Origin: an uncultured Bacilli bacterium | GTDB lineage: Bacteria > Bacillota_I > Bacilli_A > RF39 > UBA660 | Assembly: GCA_934098385.1 (NCBI GenBank) | Contig: CAKOOJ010000002.1 | Coordinates: forward strand, 124,001 to 188,000 | Reading direction: 5' to 3' | Length of the DNA: 64,000 bases | Shown: positions 8,336 through 16,350 of the stretch, piece by piece | How positions within the stretch are numbered: position 1 is the stretch's first letter | How the letters are laid out: the number at the start of each line of letters is the position of its first letter | The notes under the pieces: model-generated | What the model was told of the DNA's origin: nothing | Databases searched by the model: none | The model's input: the letters and a program-made list of their open reading frames with translations, nothing else | Program-made: the position numbers and the translations under genes

Positions 8336-9274
8336 TTATCTCCTTTTTTTTACTATTAATGATTGTATTACACTAAATCCATTTGTTACTACCCAATAAA
8401 GTGCTATTGCTGTTGGTAAACTAAATGATGCTATTGAGATAAATATTAACATAAATGTTGTCATAAATTGCATTTGTTTTTGTTGTTCAGAACTTCCTGT
8501 TGTTGCCATACTGAATTTAAATGACAAGAATGTTGTTAGAATTATTAATCCTATTAGTACTAAATATAAATAATTACCTGATTTAATTCCAACTAATGGT
8601 GTTGTTCCTAATTGTAAACTCCATAAGTTTTCTTCAAATATAGCTGGTACCCTGTTTATTGCTTCTAAGAATGCAAAGAATAATGGCAATTGTATAAATG
8701 ACACTAGACATCCACCAACTGGATTAATATCATATTTTTTATAAATTAACATTGTTTCTTGACTTTTTTGCATCATTGAATCTGAATCAGTTTTATCTTT
8801 ATATTTCTTTTCAAGTTTTTCAAGTTCAGGTTGAGCTTTTTTCATATTTTCAGATTGTTTAGCAGTTTTAAGTGATAATGGTAATAAAATTATTCTTAGT
8901 GCTAAACCAATTAACATTACTGATATACCATAATTTTTTACTAAAAGTCCTAATTTTATGATTAACCACGCAATTGGCATTACAAATAATTGTACCCATA
9001 AACCATTGTAAGTTTTTTTATTATAAATTTTTAATTTCTCACAACTTGGTAAATCTTTTAACTTAACTTCCATATTTTTTTCATACTTTTCATAAATTGC
9101 TGTTAATTCTTTTTCCTCTGGCTTACAAAGTATATTTGAAGTTAAGCTTTGACCTGTCTTTTCATTTGTTATTCTTTTTTTATCATTATCTGATAAGTAC
9201 TTTGTACATCCTGTTGTTAGTGTTAATGCTAACATTATTATAAGTATTAATTTTTTTCCTGTGTTTTTTTTCAT
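8336..9274 (-). CDS. yidC: Membrane protein insertase YidC/SpoIIIJ
   Basis: Inserts and folds membrane proteins with or without SecYEG. The N-terminus is a lipoprotein signal peptide with the lipobox LTTGC near residue 23. The core shows the family pattern of five membrane segments, including LGLALRIILLPLSLKTAKQS-like and PVGGCLVSFIQLPLFFAF segments. The 312-residue length fits Gram-positive YidC. The start overlaps the rnpA stop by 4 bp (ATGA). In Bacillus the paralogue SpoIIIJ is also needed for spore development. Confidence 0.95.
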   Translation of the reverse strand: MKKNTGKKLILIIMLALTLTTGCTKYLSDNDKKRITNEKTGQSLTSNILCKPEEKELTAIYEKYEKNMEVKLKDLPSCEKLKIYNKKTYNGLWVQLFVMPIAWLIIKLGLLVKNYGISVMLIGLALRIILLPLSLKTAKQSENMKKAQPELEKLEKKYKDKTDSDSMMQKSQETMLIYKKYDINPVGGCLVSFIQLPLFFAFLEAINRVPAIFEENLWSLQLGTTPLVGIKSGNYLYLVLIGLIILTTFLSFKFSMATTGSSEQQKQMQFMTTFMLIFISIASFSLPTAIALYWVVTNGFSVIQSLIVKKRR

Positions 9275-9597
9275 ATATTCTCCTTTATCTTTCTTTCTAG
9301 GTTGTTAAGTCTTTCCTCAAATGGAGTTTCTAAACACCCTTTCCTTATCATTATAATATAATCTGTGTTATTTTTAAATAAAGATTTTAATTTATCTATA
9401 ATTTCTCTTGTTTGTCTTTTTAATTTATTTCTTGTGACTGCATTTCCAATCTTATTACTTATAGCAAGTCCAAACCTTATTTTTTCTAAATTGTTTTCCT
9501 TATAATATATAACATAGTCTTTTGTTTTAATAAATTTTCCAGTTTTTATAAGAGTTGTAAAATCTTTTTTTGATTTAATCATTTCTCTTTTTTTCAT
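9271..9597 (-). CDS. rnpA: Ribonuclease P protein component
   Basis: Protein subunit that helps the RNase P RNA bind precursor tRNA. The 108 residues carry the RNR signature as GNAVTRNKLKRQTREI, plus the N-terminal FTTLIKTGKF motif. It follows rpmH, separated by a terminator-like hairpin, and is coupled to yidC by a 4-bp overlap. RnpB RNA is not in this window. Confidence 0.95.
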   Translation of the reverse strand: MKKREMIKSKKDFTTLIKTGKFIKTKDYVIYYKENNLEKIRFGLAISNKIGNAVTRNKLKRQTREIIDKLKSLFKNNTDYIIMIRKGCLETPFEERLNNLERKIKENI

Positions 9598-9614
9598 TTA
9601 ATCACATCCTTATA

Positions 9615-9641
9615 GATAAAAAACCACAATAAAATTGCGGT
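9615..9641 (-). terminator. Partial terminator between rpmH and rnpA
   Basis: On the minus strand ACCGCAAT pairs with ATTGTGGT (plus-strand positions 9634-9641 and 9623-9630), followed by TTTTTTATC. Because rnpA lies directly downstream with no clear promoter of its own, it probably acts as an attenuating terminator that gives more L34 mRNA than rnpA mRNA. Confidence 0.7.
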
Positions 9642-9764
9642 TTATTTACATAATACTTTGCGTCCCTTTTTTCTTCTTGATTTTAAAATATTCGTTTCTT
9701 TACGTGCAAAAAAGCCATGTTTTTTACTTTTTTTACGATTATTTGGTTGAAAAGTTCTTTTCAT
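9642..9764 (-). CDS. rpmH: 50S ribosomal protein L34 (short form)
   Basis: A small basic protein of the large ribosomal subunit, first gene of the minus-strand operon leaving oriC. The 40-residue product begins MKRTFQPNNRKK and ends RKKGRKVLCK. Four residues are missing relative to the usual 44, in the middle (ARKETNILKSRRKK in place of the longer RxxTxxGRxxLxxRRxKG segment). A strong AGGTGGAGGTG site precedes the ATG. The location next to rnpA and dnaA confirms the call. Confidence 0.95.
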   Translation of the reverse strand: MKRTFQPNNRKKSKKHGFFARKETNILKSRRKKGRKVLCK

Positions 9765-10075
9765 AATTGCACCTCCACCTCTTTAAGCTTTTTTTATTTT
9801 AGTATATTTTTATATAGAAGTCAATTAAAAATTAAAAATTTCTTAAAAATAGTTTTCAACGTGGATTTGTTAATATCTTTTTTTGTTGTTAATATCATTT
9901 TGTGGAAATTGTGGATAAATAGCTTTTTATTAGATTTTATCTATGTTTCTTTGTTGATAAAATGTTTAAAAGATGTTGAAAATGCAAAAAAATGAAATTC
10001 GTGCTTTCTTTTTCAACAAAAGTGTTTTAAAATAATGTTAGTTAACAAGCATAATCTTGAAAGCGGGGTGTTTTG
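9765..10075. other. Chromosomal replication origin (oriC) between rpmH and dnaA
   Basis: The 311-bp non-coding divergence point where gene direction switches. It is strongly AT-rich and holds DnaA-box-like sequences: one perfect TTATCCACA on the minus strand (9910-9918), TTATCAACA on the minus strand (9952-9960), TTTTCAACA on the minus (9974-9982) and plus (10010-10018) strands, and weaker ones at 9853-9861 and 9901-9909. The boxes at 9974 and 10010 form an inverted pair just upstream of dnaA that could also serve dnaA autoregulation. I did not locate a clear DnaA-trio or unwinding element by eye. Confidence 0.85.
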
Positions 10076-11419
10076 ATGGATAATTTGTCTTGGGATTTGT
10101 TTCTAAGTAATATTAAATCTAAATTATCTTCTGTTTCATATAATACTTGGTTTAAAGAAACTAAATTATATAAGCAATCAGATGATTCTATTACAATTAT
10201 GGTACCTATGAGTTTTTATAAAGATTATTTAAATAAACATTATTATGATTTAATAGATAATATAATTACTAGTATTACTGGAAAGAGTTATGACATTAAT
10301 TTTATATCTGAAGATGATACTATTAATGACTCAATTGTTCAAGAGGATAATAAAAGTATTAAAAAAGATAGTTCTTTTCAATCTAATTTGAATCCTAATT
10401 ATACTTTTGATACATTTGTAATAGGAGATTCTAATAGATTTGCACAAACTGCTGCTGTTGCTGTTGCAGAACAGCCTGGTAAAGTTTATAATCCTTTATT
10501 TATTCATGGTAAAAGTGGACTTGGAAAAACTCACTTAATGCATGCAATAGGTAATTACATTATGGAAACAACGAATAAAAAAGTTTTATATGTGACAAGT
10601 GAAAAGTTTATTTCTGATTTTATTGATATTAACAGAAAAGATGCAGATAATTATGATATAATTGAGCATTTTAAAGAAAAATATAGAAATATAGATGTAT
10701 TAATTATAGATGATATACAATTTTTAGGAGGTGCAGTTAAATCTCAACAAGAATTTTTCCATACTTTTAATAATTTGTATGATTCTAATAAGCAGATAAT
10801 AATTAGTTCCGATAGGTCACCTGATGATTTAAAAGCATTGGAGGATCGTCTTAGAACTAGATTTAGATGGGGCTTAACTGCTAATATATTTCCACCTGAT
10901 TTTGATTTAAGATGTAAAATATTAAAAGATAAAATGTCTGGTTTAGAAGGTGCTAAACTAATAAAAGATGATGTAATAGAGTATATTGCTAATAATTGTG
11001 AAAGTGATGTTAGATATTTAGAGGGTTCTATAAGACGATTATTTGCATATGCGGCAATGTATAGTCCTAAAGAAATAAATTTAGAATTTGCGATAGAGGC
11101 TTTAAAAGATTATATCGGTTCTAGTGTATATAGTAATAGTAATATATCAAAGATTCAGAAGGCTGTTGCTGATTATTTTGATATAACTGTGGATAACTTA
11201 AAAAGTAAGAAACGTACTGCTAATATAAACAATGCAAGACAAATTGCTATTTACTTATGTCGTGTTATTACTGAGGAAACAACGACTAGAATAGGACTTG
11301 AATTTGGAAATAGAGATCATTCTACAGTACTTCATGCAATTGAAAAAGTTAGTAAAGATGTTAAAAATAATGATGAATTAAGAAGTCAATTAAATGAGAT
11401 TAAGAATAAGTTAGGTTAA
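10076..11419 (+). CDS. dnaA: Chromosomal replication initiator protein DnaA
   Basis: ATP-dependent initiator that binds DnaA boxes and melts oriC. Domain I covers about residues 1-80 and a short linker follows. The AAA+ domain has Walker A GKSGLGKT (145-152) and a Walker B segment LIIDDIQFL. The C-terminal DNA-binding domain has the signature GLEFGNRDHSTVLHAIEKV. The ATG at 10076 is used, with GCGGGGTG upstream; the TTG one codon earlier is an alternative. The 447-residue length is typical. Confidence 0.98.
   Translation: MDNLSWDLFLSNIKSKLSSVSYNTWFKETKLYKQSDDSITIMVPMSFYKDYLNKHYYDLIDNIITSITGKSYDINFISEDDTINDSIVQEDNKSIKKDSSFQSNLNPNYTFDTFVIGDSNRFAQTAAVAVAEQPGKVYNPLFIHGKSGLGKTHLMHAIGNYIMETTNKKVLYVTSEKFISDFIDINRKDADNYDIIEHFKEKYRNIDVLIIDDIQFLGGAVKSQQEFFHTFNNLYDSNKQIIISSDRSPDDLKALEDRLRTRFRWGLTANIFPPDFDLRCKILKDKMSGLEGAKLIKDDVIEYIANNCESDVRYLEGSIRRLFAYAAMYSPKEINLEFAIEALKDYIGSSVYSNSNISKIQKAVADYFDITVDNLKSKKRTANINNARQIAIYLCRVITEETTTRIGLEFGNRDHSTVLHAIEKVSKDVKNNDELRSQLNEIKNKLG
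11188..11196 (-). promoter_or_regulatory. Perfect DnaA box inside dnaA
   Basis: TGTGGATAA on the plus strand, that is TTATCCACA on the minus strand, within the dnaA coding region. It is an exact consensus match, but one such match is compatible with chance plus coding constraints. Confidence 0.5.
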
Positions 11420-11545
11420 TAATGTTGAAAAGTAAAAAGTTGTTAACATCTATTAATCACTTAAATAATGGCGATTAAGTTAGATATTAACAATTTCAAC
11501 ACCTATAATAATAATATGTTAATAAAAAAGAAAGAAGGAGATTTT

Positions 11546-12664
11546 ATGAAATTAACAATTAATAAAAATATTTTATTAGAAAGTTTGGTAAATGTAGTTA
11601 GAGCAATTAGTCCTAAAAATATTATTCCAATATTAAATGGTATAAAGTTTGAATTAACTAAAGAAGGATTAAATTTAATAGCAAGTGATAGTGATTTAAC
11701 TATTAAGAGTTTTATTCCTAGTAGCGATATTGAATCAATAGAAGAAGAGGGTACTATAATAATTCAAAGTAAGTATATTATAGATATTATTAGAAAATTA
11801 CCTAGTGATTTAATTAATATAGAAGTTGTAGATGGTTTAAAGATAAGAATTTATACAGATAATAGTCAATATAATTTAAATTGTTTAAATACTGAAGATT
11901 ATCCACAAATTGTATTAGAAGAAAGTAAAAATCCTATAACTATAAATAGTGAAATAATTAAAAATATGATTAAACAAACAATTTTTGCTGTTTCTATACA
12001 AGAATCTAGACCATTATTAACTGGATTAAATTTAAAAATAAATGGGAATGTTATGGAAGTAGTTGCAACAGATTCTTATCGACTTGCTAAAAAAACAATA
12101 ATTTTAGAAAATGAATACCCAGAAGTTGTTGATATTACTATTCCTGGTAAGAATATTAATGAATTTGATAAGATTATAAATGAAGATAGTGATGTAGAAT
12201 TACATTTATTTAGTAATAAAGTGTTATTTAAGTATAGAAATATTATATTTCAATCAAGTTTATTAAATGGTAATTATCCTAATACAAGTAATTTAATTCC
12301 TAATAATTTTAATATTATTATTAATTCTTCATTAAATAATTATTATGCTAGTATAGATAGAGCAGCATTACTTACTCAAAGTAAAGAAAAAAATATTGTT
12401 AGAATGGAAACTAATGGTAATGTTTTAAATGTTTCTAGTTTTGCTTCAGAAATTGGTAAAGTAGAAGATAAAATTGAAATTACAAAAAATACTGATGAAG
12501 ATATAGCTATTTCATTTAGTTCTAAATATATGTTAGAGGCTTTAAGAACATTTAATGATGAAGAACTTTTAATACTTTTAAATGATGATTCTTCTCCAAT
12601 AATATTAAAGTCAGTTCAAGATGAAAGTTTAATTCAATTAATTTTACCAATAAAAACATATTAA
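11546..12664 (+). CDS. dnaN: DNA polymerase III sliding clamp (beta subunit)
   Basis: Ring-shaped processivity clamp for replication. The 372-residue length and three-domain layout are standard, with recognisable LTGLNLKINGNVMEVVATDSYRLAKK and C-terminal LILPIKTY. The ATG at 11546 follows AAGGAG closely and matches the family N-terminus MKLTINKNILLESL, so the longer upstream reading frame is rejected. A 126-bp gap after dnaA contains TGTTGAAA and TTTCAACA as a loose inverted pair. The 15-bp stem terminator follows at 12670. Confidence 0.97.
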   Translation: MKLTINKNILLESLVNVVRAISPKNIIPILNGIKFELTKEGLNLIASDSDLTIKSFIPSSDIESIEEEGTIIIQSKYIIDIIRKLPSDLINIEVVDGLKIRIYTDNSQYNLNCLNTEDYPQIVLEESKNPITINSEIIKNMIKQTIFAVSIQESRPLLTGLNLKINGNVMEVVATDSYRLAKKTIILENEYPEVVDITIPGKNINEFDKIINEDSDVELHLFSNKVLFKYRNIIFQSSLLNGNYPNTSNLIPNNFNIIINSSLNNYYASIDRAALLTQSKEKNIVRMETNGNVLNVSSFASEIGKVEDKIEITKNTDEDIAISFSSKYMLEALRTFNDEELLILLNDDSSPIILKSVQDESLIQLILPIKTY

Positions 12665-12669
12665 ATTTT

Positions 12670-12712
12670 AAATATTGTTAATAATTCGACATTTATTAAC
12701 AATATTTTTTTT
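12670..12712 (+). terminator. Terminator after dnaN
   Basis: A 15-bp perfect stem (AAATATTGTTAATAA with TTATTAACAATATTT, loop of 8) is followed by a T-rich tract. It separates dnaA-dnaN from comK. Confidence 0.9.
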
Positions 12713-12753
12713 ATTTATTTGATATAAGAGTATTTGTCAGGGAGGTGAGGGAT

Positions 12754-13209
12754 ATGAAAGACTATGAAATCAATAAGGAAACTTTAGCTATAATACCAAT
12801 TGGTGATAAAAAATCTAAAGTTATTGAGAAGAATGGTACTTACATAATTAATTCTAGACCAAATAAAGTGATGGATGCTAGTTGTAAGTATTATGGAAGT
12901 TCTTTTGAAGGTAGACAAAAGGGTACTTCTAATTTAACAGGTATTAGTTATAAAGCACCAATAATAGTACAAGAAGAAGGAAATATAATATTTTTTCCTA
13001 CAACAAGTCCTAGATTGAAAAAGTGTTGTTGGGTTTCTTTAAATAATATTGATTCTTATTATTATGATTTTGAAAAAAAGACATGTGTTATAATATTTGA
13101 TAACAAATCTAAATTAGAATTTGATATGTCATATTGTGTTTTAAACAATCAAATTTTAAAGTCACATAGATTAGAATCGATATCTAGTAAAAGAAGAGAT
13201 AAAAAATAA
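12754..13209 (+). CDS. comK: ComK-family competence transcription factor
   Basis: In B. subtilis ComK is the master activator of DNA-uptake genes and binds AT-rich boxes in minor grooves. The 151-residue protein aligns by eye along its length with ComK: YEINKETLAIIPI, KVIEKNGTYIIN, then ASCKYYGSSFEGRQKGT, KAPIIV, and FFPTTSPRLKKCCWVSL. These equal the conserved FFGSSYAGRKAGT and FPTLS...CGWIS blocks. The tail is shorter than in B. subtilis (192 residues). GGAGGTGA places the start at 12754. It sits alone between the dnaN terminator and the recF promoter, where Bacillus has the S4-domain gene yaaA. Confidence 0.88.
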   Translation: MKDYEINKETLAIIPIGDKKSKVIEKNGTYIINSRPNKVMDASCKYYGSSFEGRQKGTSNLTGISYKAPIIVQEEGNIIFFPTTSPRLKKCCWVSLNNIDSYYYDFEKKTCVIIFDNKSKLEFDMSYCVLNNQILKSHRLESISSKRRDKK

Positions 13210-13260
13210 TTATTATTTTTCTTTAAAATTGTTAAAAACGTTTTAAATATGTGTTTTTTA

Positions 13261-13304
13261 TGGTATAATGTAAATAGGTATAGGAGTATTCGCAATACCT
13301 ATTT
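13261..13304 (+). promoter_or_regulatory. recF promoter and leader hairpin
   Basis: An extended -10 (TGGTATAAT, 13261-13269) lies upstream of recF with no good -35. The leader then folds as AAATAGGTA (13272-13280) with TACCTATTT (13296-13304), with an inner GTATT-CGC-AATAC stem. It could protect the mRNA or act as an attenuator; there is no good T-tract, so a terminator role is doubtful. Confidence 0.5.
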
Positions 13305-13335
13305 ATTTATTATATTTATTAAAAGAGGGTTTAAA

Positions 13336-14430
13336 ATGGAAATAACATCTTTGAAACTTGTTAATTTTAGAAATTTTGATAGTTTAGAATTAAACTTTTC
13401 TAATAACAAAAATATAATTATTGGAGACAATGGTGTTGGAAAGACAAATATTGTAGAAGCAATATTTGTTTTAGCCTTGACAAAGTCATTTAGAACTAAT
13501 GATGATATGTTATTAGTTAAGAATGATAAAGATTATTTTAAAATAGAAGGTGTTGTTAAATCTACTTTTGTTAATAATTATAAAATTGTTTATCAAGATG
13601 CAATTAAAACTGTAAAAATAAATAATAATAAAATAAATAAGTTTAGTGATTATATATCTAATATTAATGTAATTTTGTTTAGTATAAATGATTTGAAGTT
13701 AATTAAAGATACTCCAAGTACTAGAAGAAAACTAATTAATTTAGAAATATCAGAATTAGATAATAATTATATTAAATATTTAAATTATTATAATAAGATA
13801 TTAAAACAAAGAAATTCTTATTTAAAATCCTTATATGGAAAACAAGTTAATTATGATTATTTAGGTATAATTGATAGTCAACTTGTTGATTATGGACTTA
13901 AGATAAGAGATATTAGAGATAAATTTGTTAATAATATTAATAATATCATTTCTTCAGTTCATGTTAAATTAGGTGGTAATAATGATTTAAATATTTATTA
14001 TAAGAGTGATTATCAAGATTTTGATAAAAAATATTTATTAAATTTATATGCTAAAAATATTAATAAAGATATTAATTTAGGATCTACGCAGATAGGTATT
14101 CATAAAGATGATTTTATATTTAATATAGATGGTAATGATATTAAAAATTTTGCAAGTGAAGGTCAACAAAAGAATAGTGTAATAGCTTTTAAACTTGCTG
14201 AGTTAGAAATTTTTAAGGAAAAAACTGGTGAATATCCTATATTGATATTAGATGATTTATTTAGTGAATTAGATATAAAGAAGATAAATAAGATTTTAAA
14301 TTATATTAGTGAAGATATTGAGACTTTTATTACAACTACTGATTTGAAAAAGATTAAAAAGTGTTATTTAAAGTCTAGTAAGATATTTGAATTTAAAAAT
14401 GGTGAGATAAAGGAGAGATATTATGAATGA
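13336..14430 (+). CDS. recF: DNA replication and repair protein RecF
   Basis: SMC-like ATPase that helps load RecA at gaps. Walker A is GDNGVGKTN (about residue 30), the signature region reads FASEGQQKNSVIAFKLAE, and Walker B is ILILDDLFSELD. The ATG at 13336 has AGAGGG upstream and matches the family start (MEITSLKLVNFRNF); the in-frame upstream extension is in the leader hairpin. It overlaps gyrB by 8 bp. Confidence 0.96.
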   Translation: MEITSLKLVNFRNFDSLELNFSNNKNIIIGDNGVGKTNIVEAIFVLALTKSFRTNDDMLLVKNDKDYFKIEGVVKSTFVNNYKIVYQDAIKTVKINNNKINKFSDYISNINVILFSINDLKLIKDTPSTRRKLINLEISELDNNYIKYLNYYNKILKQRNSYLKSLYGKQVNYDYLGIIDSQLVDYGLKIRDIRDKFVNNINNIISSVHVKLGGNNDLNIYYKSDYQDFDKKYLLNLYAKNINKDINLGSTQIGIHKDDFIFNIDGNDIKNFASEGQQKNSVIAFKLAELEIFKEKTGEYPILILDDLFSELDIKKINKILNYISEDIETFITTTDLKKIKKCYLKSSKIFEFKNGEIKERYYE

Positions 14431-16339
14431 GTATAATGAAAGCGATATTCAAGTACTTGAAGGCTTAGAAGCTGTTAGAAAAAGACCTGGTATGTATATT
14501 GGTACAACCGATGTTAAGGGGCTACATCATTTAGTTTGGGAGATTGTAGATAATTCAATCGATGAAGCTTTAGCTGGATATTGTAAAAACATTGAAATAA
14601 TTATTAATAAAGATAATTCAATTACAGTTAGAGATGATGGACGTGGTATTCCTGTAGGAATTCATCCTAAAACTGGTATTTCAACTGTTGAAACAGTCTA
14701 TACGGTATTGCATGCTGGTGGTAAATTTGGTGGTGGAGGCTATAAGGTATCTGGTGGTCTTCATGGTGTTGGCGCTAGTGTTGTTAATGCTTTATCAAAA
14801 TGGGTAATTGTTAGAGTTTATAAAGATGGAAAAATTTATGAAGCTAAATTTGAAAATGGTGGAAAAACTACTCAAAAATTAACTATTATTGGTGAATGTG
14901 ATATTAATAGAACTGGTACTAGTGTTAAATTTAAACCAGATCCAGAAATATTTGATACTGAAATATATGATTATGAAACTTTAAAAGTTAGAGTTAGAGA
15001 ATTAGCATTCTTAAATAGGGGTTTACAATTAACTTTAAGAGATGATAGAGATGAAGAAGATACACAAGGAGATAAGTTTTTATATGAAGGTGGAATTAGT
15101 GAATATGTTAAATTCTTAAATAAAAATAAAACTCCTATTCATGAACAAGTTATACATTTAGAAGGTGAAGAAGCAGGTATTTTCTTTGAAGTTGCCATGC
15201 AGTATAATACTGGGTATTCAGATAATATTTATTCATTTGTTAATAACATTAATACACATGATGGTGGAACTCATGAAGAAGGTGTTAGACGTGCTTTAAC
15301 TAGAATTATTAATAATTATGCTAGAAAGAATAATATATTAAAAGAAAAAGATGAATCTTTGACTGGTGATGATGTTAAAGAGGGATTAACAATGATTGTT
15401 TCTTGTAAACATCCTAATCCACAATTTGAAGGTCAAACTAAAGGTAGACTTGGAAATAGTGAAGTTAGAAAAATTGCTGATAGTGTATTTTCTAAGGGAT
15501 TTGAACGTTTCTTAATGGAAAATCCTAATGAAGCTAAAATTATTATTGAGAAAGCTATTATTGCTTGTCGTGGTAGACTTGCTGCAAAAAGAGCACGTGA
15601 GGTTACACGTAAAAGTGATATAAGTGTGACTAGTAATTTCTTTGGTAAACTTTCTGATTGTAAGAGTAAGGATCCAAAAGTTTCTGAAATATTTATAGTC
15701 GAGGGAGATAGTGCCGGTGGTTCTGCTAAAAAAGGTAGAGATTCTATGACACAAGCTATACTTCCTTTAAGAGGTAAAATATTGAATGTAGAAAAAGCTA
15801 GATTAGATAAAGCACTAGGTAATGAAGAAATTAGAACTATAATAACTGCTTTTGGAACTGGTATAGGTCAAGAATTTGATTTATCAAAATTAAGATATGA
15901 CAAAATAATTATAATGACCGATGCCGATGTTGATGGAGCACATATTAGAGTATTGTTATTAACATTATTTTATAGATTTTTCCGTCCTATTGTTGAAGCA
16001 GGTCATGTTTATGCAGCTCAACCTCCATTATTTAGAATAATGCATGGAAAAACAAGAAAATATGTATTAGATGAAGATGAAAAAGAAGCATATTTAAGAA
16101 GTTTACCTGAAAATATTCGTTCAAGAGCTGAGATTGCTCGAATGAAAGGTTTAGGAGAAATGGATGCTGCTGAATTAAATGAAACAACAATGGATATAAA
16201 TCAAAGAATTTTAAGAAAGATTACTGTTGATGATTGTGTTAGTGCAGACCAAATATTCTCTTCATTAATGGGAGAAGATGTTGAACCTAGAAAAGAATTT
16301 ATTGAAGCTAATGCTAATTACGCAGAGTTAGATATTTAG
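14423..16339 (+). CDS. gyrB: DNA gyrase subunit B
   Basis: ATPase subunit of gyrase, which introduces negative supercoils. The GHKL ATPase shows EIVDNSIDEALAG, DDGRGIPVG and GGLHGVGASVVNALS. The TOPRIM region shows EGDSAGGSAKKGRD and MTDADVDGAHIR. The 638-residue length is normal for Firmicutes. It overlaps recF and is followed 11 bp later by gyrA. Confidence 0.98.
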   Translation: MNEYNESDIQVLEGLEAVRKRPGMYIGTTDVKGLHHLVWEIVDNSIDEALAGYCKNIEIIINKDNSITVRDDGRGIPVGIHPKTGISTVETVYTVLHAGGKFGGGGYKVSGGLHGVGASVVNALSKWVIVRVYKDGKIYEAKFENGGKTTQKLTIIGECDINRTGTSVKFKPDPEIFDTEIYDYETLKVRVRELAFLNRGLQLTLRDDRDEEDTQGDKFLYEGGISEYVKFLNKNKTPIHEQVIHLEGEEAGIFFEVAMQYNTGYSDNIYSFVNNINTHDGGTHEEGVRRALTRIINNYARKNNILKEKDESLTGDDVKEGLTMIVSCKHPNPQFEGQTKGRLGNSEVRKIADSVFSKGFERFLMENPNEAKIIIEKAIIACRGRLAAKRAREVTRKSDISVTSNFFGKLSDCKSKDPKVSEIFIVEGDSAGGSAKKGRDSMTQAILPLRGKILNVEKARLDKALGNEEIRTIITAFGTGIGQEFDLSKLRYDKIIIMTDADVDGAHIRVLLLTLFYRFFRPIVEAGHVYAAQPPLFRIMHGKTRKYVLDEDEKEAYLRSLPENIRSRAEIARMKGLGEMDAAELNETTMDINQRILRKITVDDCVSADQIFSSLMGEDVEPRKEFIEANANYAELDI

Positions 16340-16350
16340 GAGGTGTAGGT

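Noticed and set aside
9717..9995. Plus-strand frame of 92 codons over rpmH and oriC
   Set aside because: It overlaps rpmH in antisense and the origin, with no ribosome-binding site and only Phe/Leu/Ser-rich sequence.
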